Assembly: GCF_014654895.1 (NCBI RefSeq)
Contig: NZ_BNBE01000001.1
Location: 3,990,501-4,054,500, forward strand
From: Streptomyces filamentosus
Lineage (GTDB): Bacteria > Actinomycetota > Actinomycetes > Streptomycetales > Streptomycetaceae
Direction of reading: 5' to 3'
DNA length: 64,000 nucleotides
The translations under genes and the position numbers were made by a program. A model generated the notes under the pieces. It saw only the letters and a list, made by a program, of their open reading frames with translations. It was not told the DNA's origin and made no database searches. Shown in pieces: positions 1 to 8,412 of this stretch; position 1 is the first letter of the stretch, and every line of letters begins with the position of its first letter.

Positions 1-391
1 CACGGTCTCGGCCGTGATCGCGACCCTCCTCGAAACGCTCGTGGAGGAGCACGAGGAGCGGCTGATGATCGGCGGCACCGCCAATCTCACCCGCTTCGGA
101 CACGACTTCCCGCTGACGATCAGGCCCGTACTGGAGGCCCTTGAGGAGCAGGTCGTGCTCCTCAAGCTGCTCGGCGAGGTCAAGGAATCGGGCATGACCG
201 TACGCATCGGGCACGAGAACGCCTACGAGGGGCTGAACTCCACGTCCGTCGTCTCGGTCGGCTACGGTTCGGGCGGCGAGGCAGTCGCCAAACTCGGCGT
301 GGTCGGACCGACCCGCATGGACTACCCCGGAACGATGGGAGCGGTACGCGCAGTGGCACGTTACGTCGGACAGATCCTGGCGGAGTCGTAA
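1..391 (+). CDS. hrcA: Heat-inducible transcription repressor HrcA, C-terminal part (5' end outside window)
   Basis: HrcA represses class I heat-shock genes by binding CIRCE operators. Only the last ~130 codons are present; the frame is open from base 2 to the TAA at 389-391. The visible part has the family's C-terminal features: IGGTANLTRF, then EQVVLLKLL, IGHENAYEGL and VVGPTRMDYPGTMGAV, which end the GAF-like effector domain. The next gene, dnaJ, starts on the very next base, so the two are translationally coupled, the usual hrcA-dnaJ2 arrangement of actinomycetes. Family assignment is firm; nothing can be said about the DNA-binding domain, which lies outside. Confidence 0.95.
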   Translation, partial: TVSAVIATLLETLVEEHEERLMIGGTANLTRFGHDFPLTIRPVLEALEEQVVLLKLLGEVKESGMTVRIGHENAYEGLNSTSVVSVGYGSGGEAVAKLGVVGPTRMDYPGTMGAVRAVARYVGQILAES

Positions 392-1531
392 GTGGCCACG
401 GACTACTACGCCGTCCTCGGCGTACGCCGCGACGCGTCCCAGGACGAGATCAAGAAGGCATTCCGTCGCCTCGCCCGCGAGCTTCACCCGGACGTCAATC
501 CGGACCCGAAGACGCAGGAGCGGTTCAAGGAGATCAACGCCGCCTACGAGGTCCTGTCGGACCCGCAGAAGAAGCAGGTCTACGACCTGGGCGGCGACCC
601 CCTCTCCGCCTCCGGCGGCGGTGGCGCGGGCGGTTTCGGAGCGGGTGGCTTCGGCAACTTCTCCGACATCATGGACGCCTTCTTCGGGCAGGCCACGCAG
701 CGCGGGCCGCGCTCGCGGACCCGCCGCGGCCAGGACGCCATGATCCGCCTGGAGATCGACCTCAACGAGGCGGCCTTCGGCACCACCAAGGACATCCAGG
801 TCGACACGGCCGTCGTCTGCACCACCTGTTCGGGTGAGGGAGCGGCGCCGGGCACCTCCGCGCAGACCTGCGACATGTGCCGCGGCCGCGGCGAGGTCTC
901 GCAGGTCACCCGGTCGTTCCTCGGCCAGGTCATGACCTCCCGGCCCTGCCCCCAGTGCCAGGGCTTCGGCACCGTCGTCCCGACCCCGTGCCCCGAGTGC
1001 GCGGGCGACGGCCGGGTCCGCTCCCGCCGCACGCTGACGGTGAAGATCCCGGCGGGCGTCGACAACGGCACCCGGATCCAGCTCGCGGGCGAGGGCGAGG
1101 TCGGCCCCGGCGGCGGCCCCGCCGGCGACCTGTACGTCGAGATCCAGGAGACCCCGCACGAGGTCTTCCAGCGGCGCGGCGACGACCTGCACTGCACGGT
1201 CACCATCCCGATGACGGCGGCGGCGCTCGGCACCAAGGTGCAGCTCCAGACCCTCGACGGCCTGGAGGAGATCGACATCCGGCCGGGCACCCAGTCCGGC
1301 CAGTCGGTCCCGCTGCACGGCCGCGGCATCACGCACCTGCGGGGCAACGGGCGCGGCGACCTGATCGTCCACGTCGAGGTCCAGACTCCGACGAAGCTCG
1401 ACCCCGAGCAGGAGCGCCTCCTGCGCGAACTGGCCGTGCTGCGCGGCGAGGAGCGGCCCACCGGCCAGTTCCAGCCCGGCCAGCAGGGACTGTTCTCGCG
1501 GCTGAAGGACGCCTTCAACGGGCGCACGTGA
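392..1531 (+). CDS. dnaJ: Chaperone DnaJ (Hsp40)
   Basis: Co-chaperone that delivers unfolded clients to DnaK and stimulates its ATPase. The 379-residue product has the full type I layout: J domain with the HPD motif (LHPDVNPD, residues ~31-38), a Gly/Phe-rich linker (~70-100), a zinc domain with four CxxC(x)GxG-type repeats (CTTCSGEG, CDMCRGRG, CPQCQGFG, CPECAGDG, ~145-205), and the substrate-binding C-terminal domains. The start is GTG at 392, directly abutting the hrcA stop, so expression follows the HrcA-controlled transcript. Streptomycetes usually have a second dnaJ with dnaK and grpE elsewhere; this is the hrcA-linked copy. A terminator hairpin follows. Confidence 0.97.
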   Translation: MATDYYAVLGVRRDASQDEIKKAFRRLARELHPDVNPDPKTQERFKEINAAYEVLSDPQKKQVYDLGGDPLSASGGGGAGGFGAGGFGNFSDIMDAFFGQATQRGPRSRTRRGQDAMIRLEIDLNEAAFGTTKDIQVDTAVVCTTCSGEGAAPGTSAQTCDMCRGRGEVSQVTRSFLGQVMTSRPCPQCQGFGTVVPTPCPECAGDGRVRSRRTLTVKIPAGVDNGTRIQLAGEGEVGPGGGPAGDLYVEIQETPHEVFQRRGDDLHCTVTIPMTAAALGTKVQLQTLDGLEEIDIRPGTQSGQSVPLHGRGITHLRGNGRGDLIVHVEVQTPTKLDPEQERLLRELAVLRGEERPTGQFQPGQQGLFSRLKDAFNGRT

Positions 1532-1569
1532 CCGGGACGCGGACGCGCTCCGCGTGACCTCCGCGTGAG

Positions 1570-1597
1570 GGGGCGGCACTCCGGGTGCCGCCCCTTT
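1570..1597 (+). terminator. Rho-independent-like terminator after dnaJ
   Basis: A 10-bp perfect stem (GGGGCGGCAC / GTGCCGCCCC) with a 5-base loop is followed by TTT. It ends the hrcA-dnaJ transcript before the nitronate monooxygenase gene. Confidence 0.75.
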
Positions 1598-1632
1598 CCC
1601 GTGCCCGCGATCGGGCATGGCACGATGCCCAT

Positions 1633-2721
1633 ATGTCCACCACCGCGCTGAACGATCTCTTCCGGTACCCGATCGTGCAGGCCCCCATGGCGGGTGGCGC
1701 TTCCTGTCCCGAGCTCGTCGGCGCCGTCTGCGAGGCCGGCGGGCTCGGTTTCCTCGCGGCCGGGTACAAGACCGCCGACAGCCTCTACCAGGAGGTCAAG
1801 CAGACCCGGAGGCTGACCGGACGGCCCTTCGGCGTCAACGTCTTCATGCCCCAGGCCGGACCCACGGCCGACCCCGCGGCCGTCGAGGTCTACCGCCACC
1901 AGCTCGCCGGGGAGGCCGGCTGGTACGAGACCCCGCTCGGCGACCCCGACAGCGGCCGGGACGACGGCTACGAGTCCAAGCTGGCGATTCTCCTGGACGA
2001 CCCGGTCCCCGTCGTCTCCTTCACCTTCGGCTGTCCGAAGCCCGAGACCTTCCACGCCCTCGCCCGCGCCGGCACCCGCACCATCGTCACCGTCACCTCC
2101 GCCGAGGAGGCCCGCACCGCCGAGGCCGCCGGGGCCGACGCGCTGTGCGTGCAGGGCGTCGAGGCGGGCGGCCACCAGGGTTCGTACCGCGACGACCCGG
2201 CCGAGCAGCAGCCCGGCACCGGGCTCCTCGCCCTCCTCGCCCAGGTCCGGGAGGCCACCGCGCTGCCGCTCCTCGCCACCGGCGGCCTCATGCGCGGTGC
2301 GCAGATCGCCGCCGTCCTCGCCGCCGGGGCCGTCGCCGCCCAGCTCGGCACCGCCTTCCTCGGCTGCCCCGAGTCCGGCGCCCACCCGCTGCACAAGCGG
2401 GCCCTGACCGACCCGCTCTTCCAGCGCACCGCCCTCACCCGGGCCTTCTCCGGGCGGCCCGCCCGCGGACTCGTCAACCGCTTCATGCGCGAGCACGGCC
2501 CGTACGCCCCCGCCGCCTACCCCGAGATCCACCACCTCACCGCCCCGCTGCGGAAGGCCGCCGCCACCGCCGGAGACGCCCAGGGCATGGCCCTGTGGGC
2601 GGGGCAGGGGCACCGGCTGGCCCGCGAGCTGCCCGCCGGGGAACTCGTCGCGCTGCTCGCCGCCGAACTCGACACCGCCCTCACCGAACTCGCCGACCAG
2701 GCCCCCAGGAGTGCTTCATGA
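1633..2721 (+). CDS. Nitronate monooxygenase family flavoprotein
   Basis: FMN-dependent TIM-barrel enzyme of the NPD/2-nitropropane dioxygenase family, which oxidises alkyl nitronates such as propionate 3-nitronate. The 362-residue product begins with FRYPIVQAPMAGG, the typical first strand and loop, and carries the phosphate-binding segments VQGVEAGGHQG (~residues 160-170) and LLATGGLMRG (~200-210). The ATG at 1633 is preferred over an upstream GTG because the family start motif follows it closely and a CACGAT hexamer ends 6 bases before it, which suggests a leaderless transcript. Its stop overlaps the rsmE start by ATGA. Substrate is unknown; detoxification is the family norm. Confidence 0.88.
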   Translation: MSTTALNDLFRYPIVQAPMAGGASCPELVGAVCEAGGLGFLAAGYKTADSLYQEVKQTRRLTGRPFGVNVFMPQAGPTADPAAVEVYRHQLAGEAGWYETPLGDPDSGRDDGYESKLAILLDDPVPVVSFTFGCPKPETFHALARAGTRTIVTVTSAEEARTAEAAGADALCVQGVEAGGHQGSYRDDPAEQQPGTGLLALLAQVREATALPLLATGGLMRGAQIAAVLAAGAVAAQLGTAFLGCPESGAHPLHKRALTDPLFQRTALTRAFSGRPARGLVNRFMREHGPYAPAAYPEIHHLTAPLRKAAATAGDAQGMALWAGQGHRLARELPAGELVALLAAELDTALTELADQAPRSAS

Positions 2722-3461
2722 CCGCCCCCGTCTTCGTCGTCGACGCCGTCCCCGGCGCCGGCACCTTCGTCCTGGAGGGCCCCGAGGGACGGCACGCCGT
2801 CTCCGTGAAGCGCCTCCAGGCCGGCGAGGAGCTCGTCCTCACCGACGGGCGGGGCCGCTGGGCCGCGTGCGTGGTGCGGGACGCCGAGGGCAAGGACCGG
2901 CTGACCGTCGAGGTGACGGAGGACCACGAGGACCCGGCGGAGGAGCCCCGGATCACCGTCGTCCAGGCCCTGCCCAAGGGCGACCGGGGCGAACTGGCCG
3001 TCGAGACCATGACCGAGACCGGCGTCGACGCGGTCGTGCCGTGGGCCGCGTCCCGCTGCATCACCCAGTGGCGCGGCGACCGCGGCCTCAAGGCGCTCGC
3101 CAAGTGGCGCTCCACCGCCCGCGAGGCCGGCAAGCAGTCCCGCCGCACCCGCTTCCCCGAGGTCGCCGACCTCATGAGCACCAAGCAGGTCGCCCAGCTC
3201 CTCGCGACCGCCGACTTCGCGGCCGTGCTGCACGAGGACCGCGACCACCCCAGCGGCACCCTCGCCACCGCCGAACTCCCCGCGAAGGGCTCGATCGTGC
3301 TGGTCGTCGGCCCCGAGGGCGGGGTCTCCCCGGAGGAGCTGGCCGCCTTCGAGGCGGCGGGCGCGAAGCCGTACCGGCTCGGCCGGAGCGTCCTGCGGAC
3401 CTCCACCGCGGGCACGGCGGCCACCGCCCTCGTCCTCGGCCGCACGGGGCGCTGGAACTAG
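2718..3461 (+). CDS. rsmE: 16S rRNA m3U1498 methyltransferase RsmE
   Basis: SAM-dependent SPOUT methyltransferase that methylates U1498 in the decoding region of 16S rRNA. The 247-residue product has the N-terminal PUA-like domain (VFVVDAVPGAG, HAVSVKRLQAGEEL) and a C-terminal trefoil knot with the SAM-binding signatures VVGPEGGVSPEEL (~195-207) and LGRSVLRTSTAGTAA (~225-239). The ATG overlaps the preceding stop (ATGA), so the two genes are translationally coupled. The location beside hrcA-dnaJ is conserved in many bacteria, often with prmA. High certainty. Confidence 0.95.
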   Translation: MTAPVFVVDAVPGAGTFVLEGPEGRHAVSVKRLQAGEELVLTDGRGRWAACVVRDAEGKDRLTVEVTEDHEDPAEEPRITVVQALPKGDRGELAVETMTETGVDAVVPWAASRCITQWRGDRGLKALAKWRSTAREAGKQSRRTRFPEVADLMSTKQVAQLLATADFAAVLHEDRDHPSGTLATAELPAKGSIVLVVGPEGGVSPEELAAFEAAGAKPYRLGRSVLRTSTAGTAATALVLGRTGRWN

Positions 3462-3566
3462 GAGGGCGGGGAACGGGGTCGCCGGGGGCGGGGGCAGGGA
3501 CGCTGGGCTGGGCGGGGACGCGGGGCGTCCGCGGTCCTCGCCTCCGGGGAAGAGCCGTCGCCCAGG

Positions 3567-3603
3567 TTGTCCACAGGGTGGCGGGGGCGGAGGTTCGTCC
3601 ACA
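3567..3603. promoter_or_regulatory. Pair of DnaA-box-like 9-mers
   Basis: The 195-base gap before the AAA ATPase gene contains a perfect streptomycete DnaA box, TTGTCCACA (3567-3575), and a one-mismatch copy, TCGTCCACA (3595-3603), 28 bases apart in the same orientation. Both sit 40-90 bases upstream of the -10 hexamer TAGGCT (3643-3648). DnaA could act here as a transcription factor, or the pair may only titrate DnaA. Chance matches to 9-mers occur in GC-rich DNA, so function is inferred. Confidence 0.5.
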
Positions 3604-3655
3604 GAGTGGGGGACCCGCTGTTCATCGGGCTCGGGTCTTTTCTAGGCTGACCCGC

Positions 3656-4942
3656 ATGGCCGACGAGTCCCCCCTGATCCGCAGTCTGCGCGCCGCGGTC
3701 GCCGCCGCGCCCGGCGACGTGCCCCTGCGCCTCCACTTCGCCGAGCTCCTCCTCGCGGAGGGGCGGAGCGACGAGGCCGTCGCGGAGGCGGCCGCGGCGC
3801 TCCAGCACGCCCCGGGGGACGCCGGTGCCCGCGCGCTGATGGTCCGCGCCATGGGCGTGCCGCCGGTCCCGCCCGCGCCCGACCCGGCACCGGCCCCCGC
3901 GCCGGAGCCGCCCGCGCCCGCACGGCCCGACGCCCCACGGCCGCCCTCCTTCGACTGGGCCGCCGCCGAGGAGCAGGTGTCGGACCTCGTCGGGCCGCGG
4001 TTCCTGGAGGATCCGCAGGCCGAGGGCGGGGACGGGCTCACCGGGGACGCCGCCGCCTGGGACGTGGACGCCCCCGGAGCCGTCCGCCTCGCCGACGTCG
4101 GCGGCATGACCGACGTCAAGGAACGGCTCGAAGCCGCCTTCCTCGCCCCCATGCGCAACCCCGAACTCCGCCGCCTCTACGGCAAGTCGCTCCGCGGCGG
4201 ACTGCTCCTCTACGGCCCGCCCGGCTGCGGCAAGACCTTCATCGCCCGGGCCGTCGCCGGCGAACTCGGCGCGAACTTCCTCACCGTCTCGCTCTCCGAC
4301 GTCCTCGACATGTGGATCGGCGCCTCCGAGAAGAACGTCCACGACATCTTCGAGACCGCCCGCCGCCAGGCCCCCTGCGTCGTCTTCCTCGACGAGCTCG
4401 ACGCCCTCGGCGGCAAGCGCTCCCGCACCCAGAACAACGGGCTGCGCAACGTCGTCAACCAGCTCCTCACCGAACTCGACGGCATCGCCTCCGGCGCCGG
4501 CAACGAAGGCGTCTTCGTCCTCGCCGCCACCAACGTGCCCTGGGACGTCGACATCGCCCTGCGCCGCCCCGGCCGCCTCGACCGCACCCTGCTCGTCCTG
4601 CCGCCCGACGCCCCCGCCCGCGAGGCGATCCTCCGCTACCACCTGCGCGAGCGGCCCATCGAGGCCGTCGACCTCGGCAAGCTCGTCAAGGCCACCGAGG
4701 ACTTCTCCGGCGCCGACCTCGCCCACCTGTGCGAGACCGCCGCCGAGAGCGCCCTCCTCGACTCCGCCCGCACCGGCTCCGTCCGCCTCATCACCACCAA
4801 GGACCTCCTCGGCGCCGCCAAGCAGATCCGGCCCTCCACCGAACCCTGGTTCGCCGCCGCGCGGAACGTCGCCATGTTCGCCAACGAGGGCGGTCTCTAC
4901 GACGACCTCCTCGCCTACCTGAAGCGGAAGCGCAAGCTGTGA
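3656..4942 (+). CDS. AAA-family ATPase with N-terminal TPR-like segment
   Basis: Hexameric-type AAA ATPase of unknown client. The 428-residue protein starts with a TPR-like helical pair (LRLHFAELLLAEGRSDEA..., ~residues 22-60), then a Pro/Ala-rich linker (~75-110), and one AAA module: Walker A GPPGCGKT (~187-194), Walker B VVFLDELDAL (~242-251), and the second region of homology ATNVPWDVDIALRRPGRLDR with its Arg fingers. The ATPase core resembles the FtsH/Vps4/p97 group but has no protease or membrane segment. TAGGCT ends 7 bases before the ATG, so the mRNA is probably leaderless. It overlaps the following TPR membrane-protein gene, which suggests a two-protein complex. DnaA-box-like sites lie upstream. 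Confidence 0.85.
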   Translation: MADESPLIRSLRAAVAAAPGDVPLRLHFAELLLAEGRSDEAVAEAAAALQHAPGDAGARALMVRAMGVPPVPPAPDPAPAPAPEPPAPARPDAPRPPSFDWAAAEEQVSDLVGPRFLEDPQAEGGDGLTGDAAAWDVDAPGAVRLADVGGMTDVKERLEAAFLAPMRNPELRRLYGKSLRGGLLLYGPPGCGKTFIARAVAGELGANFLTVSLSDVLDMWIGASEKNVHDIFETARRQAPCVVFLDELDALGGKRSRTQNNGLRNVVNQLLTELDGIASGAGNEGVFVLAATNVPWDVDIALRRPGRLDRTLLVLPPDAPAREAILRYHLRERPIEAVDLGKLVKATEDFSGADLAHLCETAAESALLDSARTGSVRLITTKDLLGAAKQIRPSTEPWFAAARNVAMFANEGGLYDDLLAYLKRKRKL

Positions 4943-6066
4943 CCACCCCCGCCACGCCCGCCGGGCCCGCCACGCCCTCCGCGCTCGCCCGCGCCGAGGC
5001 GCTCTACGAGGCCGGCCGGTACGAGCAGGCCGGGGAGCTCGCCGCCCGGCACCTCGCCGAGGACCCCGAGGACGCCGACGCGCTCACCCTGCTCGCCCGC
5101 TGCCGGCACCGGGCGGGCGGACACGCCGACGCCCTCGTCGCCGTCGAGCAGGCCCTGCGGGCCGAGCCCGAGCAGATCGGCGCGCACCTCATGCGCACCC
5201 AGATCCTCCTCGCCCTCAAGCGGTACGGGGACGCCGAGGCGTCCGCCCTCCGCACGGTCGAACTCGCCCCGCAGTTCTGGGGCAGCCACTACGCGCTCGG
5301 CACCGCGCTCGCCGAGACCGCGGAGGCCGGCCGGGGCCGCGACCGGGCCCGCGTCGCCGCCGCCTACGAGGCCGCGCGGACCGCCGTCGCCCTCGGCCCC
5401 GAGGAGGACGCCGCCCACTTCCTCGTCGGCCTCACCGCCCAGCGGCGCGGCGACCACGCCACCGCCCGGCGGGCGTACGAGACGACCCTGCGGCTCAACC
5501 CGCAGAGCAGCGAGGCCCACAACAACCTCTCCCTGCTGAAGCTGCGCCGCCGCTGGCTGCGGCGCGGGGCCTGGACCCAGGCCGCCGAGGGCTTCGTCGC
5601 CTCCGCCGCCCTCGACCTCACCGACCGCAAGGCCCGCTACAACCTGGAGGCGATGGCCTGGGGCACCGCCGCCGGCGCCCGCTGGGTCGCCCTCCTCGGC
5701 TTCCTCGCCTCCGCCGTCGCCCGCGCCTGGATCCCCTCCCCGCCGACCTGGTCGGGCGCCGCCGTCCCGCTCCTGGCCGGCGGGGCCGTGCTCGTCGGCG
5801 CCTGGGCCGGCTGGGCGGTGTGGATGACCCGCCGGGTGCCGCCCCGGCTGCGCCGCCCGCTGCTCCTGGTGGCGCGCAACTGCCGGCCCGTGCTCTTCAT
5901 GGCGGGGGCCGTCGGCCTGCTCGGCCTCCACTCCTTCGCCGCCCTCGCCCTGTGGTCCCTCGACCAGGGCGCGGTCAACGGCTTCGGCACGCTCCTGTTC
6001 TGGACCGTGATCATCACGTACTGGGCGAGCCGCACGGCCCTCAACCGGCGGATGCCCAAGGACTGA
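4939..6066 (+). CDS. TPR protein with C-terminal membrane domain
   Basis: The 375-residue product has several tetratricopeptide repeats in the first ~215 residues (for example ALYEAGRYEQAGELAARHLAEDPED and VALGPEEDAAHFLVGLTAQRRGDHATARRAYETTLRLNP written as consecutive helices) followed by about four hydrophobic helices (~245-365). TPRs are protein-binding scaffolds, so this is likely a membrane-tethered adaptor. The GTG start overlaps the AAA ATPase stop (GTGA), which indicates tight coupling; the ATPase also begins with a TPR-like segment, so the two probably act together. I do not recognise a named family. Confidence 0.8.
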   Translation: MTTPATPAGPATPSALARAEALYEAGRYEQAGELAARHLAEDPEDADALTLLARCRHRAGGHADALVAVEQALRAEPEQIGAHLMRTQILLALKRYGDAEASALRTVELAPQFWGSHYALGTALAETAEAGRGRDRARVAAAYEAARTAVALGPEEDAAHFLVGLTAQRRGDHATARRAYETTLRLNPQSSEAHNNLSLLKLRRRWLRRGAWTQAAEGFVASAALDLTDRKARYNLEAMAWGTAAGARWVALLGFLASAVARAWIPSPPTWSGAAVPLLAGGAVLVGAWAGWAVWMTRRVPPRLRRPLLLVARNCRPVLFMAGAVGLLGLHSFAALALWSLDQGAVNGFGTLLFWTVIITYWASRTALNRRMPKD

Positions 6067-6139
6067 CCGGCACCGCCGGATAGCATGCCCCCGTACGGGG
6101 ACCCCCGTGCGGAATCGTCGAAGGCGAGGAGCCCCGAGC

Positions 6140-6499
6140 ATGGCCGGAGAGCCGCAGAGCGACTGCCTGTTCTGCAAGATCGTCGCAGGGGAGGTGCCGG
6201 CGACCCTCGTCCGCGAGACCGAGACCACGCTGGCCTTCCGGGACATCAACCCGCAGGCCCCCACGCACGTGCTCGTCATCCCGCGCCTCCACTACCCGGA
6301 CGCCGCCTCGCTCGCCGCCGCCGCGCCGACCGTCGCCGCCGACGTGCTGCGCGAGGCCGGCGAGGTCGCCGCGCAGGAGAAGGTCGACGGCAGCGGCTAC
6401 CGGATCGTCCTCAACACCGGCGCCGGCGCGGGCCAGACCGTCTTCCACGCGCACGCGCACGTGCTGGGCGGCCGCGGCCTCAACTGGCCCCCCGGATAG
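6140..6499 (+). CDS. HIT-family nucleotide hydrolase (HINT-like)
   Basis: Purine nucleoside phosphoramidase-type protein of 119 residues. It has the N-terminal zinc/fold motif DCLFCKIVAGEVPA, the central RDINPQAPTHVLVIPRLH strand-helix, and the catalytic histidine triad HAHAHVLGG (~residues 105-113). The ATG at 6140 is chosen because the family start motif follows within ten residues and GAGGAG precedes it. A TAGCAT hexamer at 6080-6085 is a plausible -10. It precedes rnz by 10 bases, so they are probably cotranscribed. Confidence 0.93.
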   Translation: MAGEPQSDCLFCKIVAGEVPATLVRETETTLAFRDINPQAPTHVLVIPRLHYPDAASLAAAAPTVAADVLREAGEVAAQEKVDGSGYRIVLNTGAGAGQTVFHAHAHVLGGRGLNWPPG

Positions 6500-6509
6500 G
6501 ACCGCACCC

Positions 6510-7412
6510 GTGTCCGCCCGCGAACTGGTCGTCCTCGGCACCGCCAGCCAGGTGCCGACCCGCCACCGCAACCACAACGGCTACCTGCTGCGCTGGGACG
6601 GCCACGGCCTGCTCTTCGACCCCGGCGAGGGCACCCAGCGGCAGATGCTGCGGGCGGGCGTCGCCGCGCACGACCTGAACCGGATCTGCGTCACGCACTT
6701 CCACGGCGACCACTCGCTCGGCCTGGCCGGGGTGATCCAGCGGATCAACCTCGACCAGGTCCCGCACCAGGTCACCGCCCACTACCCGGAGAGCGGCCGG
6801 CACTTCTTCGAACGGCTGCGGTACGCCACCGCCTACCGCGAGTCCGTCGAGCTGACCGAGGCGCCGGTGGCGGCGGACGGCGTCCTCGCCGTCACCGACG
6901 CCTTCACCCTGGAGGCCCGCAGGCTCTCCCACCCCGTCGAGTCCTTCGGCTACCGGCTCGTCGAGCCCGACGGGCGGCGGCTGCTGCCCGAGCGGCTCGC
7001 CGCGCACGGCATCGCGGGCCCCGACGTGGGCCGCCTCCAGCGCGAGGGCGCCCTGGGCGGCGTCACCCTGGACGAGGTGAGCGAACTCCGGCGCGGGCAG
7101 CGCTTCGCCTTCGTCATGGACACCCGGCTCTGCGACGGGGTGCACGCCCTCGCCGAGGCCGCCGACATGCTCGTCATCGAGTCGACCTTCCTCGACGCGG
7201 ACGTCCGGCTCGCCGAGGACCACGGCCACCTCACCGCGGGGCAGGCCGCCGCCGTCGCCCGCGACGCGGGCGTGCGGCACCTCGTCCTCACCCACTTCTC
7301 GCAGCGCTACTCCGACCCGTCGGAGTTCGAACGGCAGGCCAGGGCCGCCGGATTCGAGGGCGAGCTGAGCATTGCCCAGGACCTCATGAGGGTCCCCGTA
7401 CCGAAGAGATAG
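6510..7412 (+). CDS. rnz: Ribonuclease Z (tRNA 3' endonuclease)
   Basis: Metallo-beta-lactamase-fold endonuclease that removes 3' trailers from pre-tRNAs lacking CCA. The 300-residue protein (short form) shows the opening strand ELVVLGTASQVPT with the N-terminal HRNHNGYLLRW, the zinc motif HFHGDHSLGL (~residues 68-77), the substrate and metal residues near FVMDTRLC (~205), and the final HLVLTHFSQRYSD (~260-272). Start is GTG at 6510. It lies 10 bases after the HIT gene and 10 bases before the deaminase gene, so it is inside an operon. Confidence 0.94.
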   Translation: MSARELVVLGTASQVPTRHRNHNGYLLRWDGHGLLFDPGEGTQRQMLRAGVAAHDLNRICVTHFHGDHSLGLAGVIQRINLDQVPHQVTAHYPESGRHFFERLRYATAYRESVELTEAPVAADGVLAVTDAFTLEARRLSHPVESFGYRLVEPDGRRLLPERLAAHGIAGPDVGRLQREGALGGVTLDEVSELRRGQRFAFVMDTRLCDGVHALAEAADMLVIESTFLDADVRLAEDHGHLTAGQAAAVARDAGVRHLVLTHFSQRYSDPSEFERQARAAGFEGELSIAQDLMRVPVPKR

Positions 7413-7422
7413 AGCACCACCC

Positions 7423-8412
7423 ATGCCCCTCCCCAAGGCCGAACTGCACCTCCACATCGAGGGCACCCTCGAACCCGAACTGGCCTTCGCCCTCGCCGAG
7501 CGCAACGGCGTCGCCCTGCCGTACGCGACCACCGGGGAACTGCGCGAGGCGTACCGCTTCAGCGACCTCCAGTCCTTCCTCGACCTGTACTACGCGCTGA
7601 TGGCGGTCCTGCGCACCCCCGAGGACTTCACCGCCCTCGCCGACGCCTACCTGGAGCGGGCCGCCGCGCAGGGCGTCCGGCACGCCGAGATCTTCTTCGA
7701 CCCGCAGGCGCACACGGCCCGCGGCGTCCCGATCGGCACCGTCGTCGAGGGACTGGCCGCCTCCCTCGACCGGGCCGAGGAGCGGTACGGGATCTCCACC
7801 CGGCTCATCATGTGCTTCCTGCGCGACGAGTCCGCCGAGTCCGCCCTCGCGACGCTGGAGGCCGCGAAGCCGTACCTGGACCGGATCACCGGCGTCGGCC
7901 TCGACTCCGCCGAGGTCGGACACCCGCCGGCGAAGTTCCGCGAGGTGTACGAGGAGGCCGCCCGGCTCGGCCTGCGGCGGGTCGCCCACGCGGGCGAGGA
8001 GGGGCCGGCCGAGTACGTCCGGGAGGCCCTCGACGTCCTCGGCGTGGAGCGGATCGACCACGGCCTGCGCTGCATGGAGGACCCGGAGCTCGTCCGGCGC
8101 CTGGCCCGCGAGCGGATCCCGCTCACCCTCTGCCCGCTGTCGAACGTACGGCTCCGGGTCATCGACACCCTCGCCGACCACCCCCTGCGGGAGATGCTCG
8201 ACGCGGGCCTGCTGGTGACGGTGAACTCCGACGACCCCGCCTACTTCGGCGGCTACGCCGGGGACAACTACGACGCGGTGCGGGACGCGCTGGCGCTGGA
8301 CCCGGAACAGCTGCGGGTGCTGGCGCGGCACTCCTTCGAGGCGGCCTTCCTCGACGACGACGAGCCCCGCCGCGCGCGCTACCTCTCCGAGGTGGAGGCG
8401 TACACCTTCTGA
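7423..8412 (+). CDS. Adenine deaminase-type aminohydrolase (Add family)
   Basis: Zinc TIM-barrel hydrolase of the adenosine deaminase superfamily, 329 residues. Metal ligands are visible in AELHLHIEGTLEPEL (HxH, residues ~7-9), VAHAGEEG (~188-195, His and Glu), and NSDDPAYFGGY (~273-283, Asp). The HIEGTLEPE opening and NSDDPAYFGGY signature match, from memory, the adenine aminohydrolase branch (yeast Aah1, Pseudomonas PA0148) rather than true adenosine deaminases, which have TDDP-type motifs. It would convert adenine to hypoxanthine for purine salvage. Automatic pipelines commonly name it adenosine deaminase. Its 3' end overlaps the convergent MFS gene by 34 bases. Confidence 0.85.
   Translation: MPLPKAELHLHIEGTLEPELAFALAERNGVALPYATTGELREAYRFSDLQSFLDLYYALMAVLRTPEDFTALADAYLERAAAQGVRHAEIFFDPQAHTARGVPIGTVVEGLAASLDRAEERYGISTRLIMCFLRDESAESALATLEAAKPYLDRITGVGLDSAEVGHPPAKFREVYEEAARLGLRRVAHAGEEGPAEYVREALDVLGVERIDHGLRCMEDPELVRRLARERIPLTLCPLSNVRLRVIDTLADHPLREMLDAGLLVTVNSDDPAYFGGYAGDNYDAVRDALALDPEQLRVLARHSFEAAFLDDDEPRRARYLSEVEAYTF

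Noticed and set aside
580..2613. Very long open frame on the minus strand opposite dnaJ and the nitronate monooxygenase gene.
   Set aside because: Long antisense frames are expected in very GC-rich DNA. The product is low-complexity Gly/Arg/Ala sequence with no domain, while the plus strand holds clear families.
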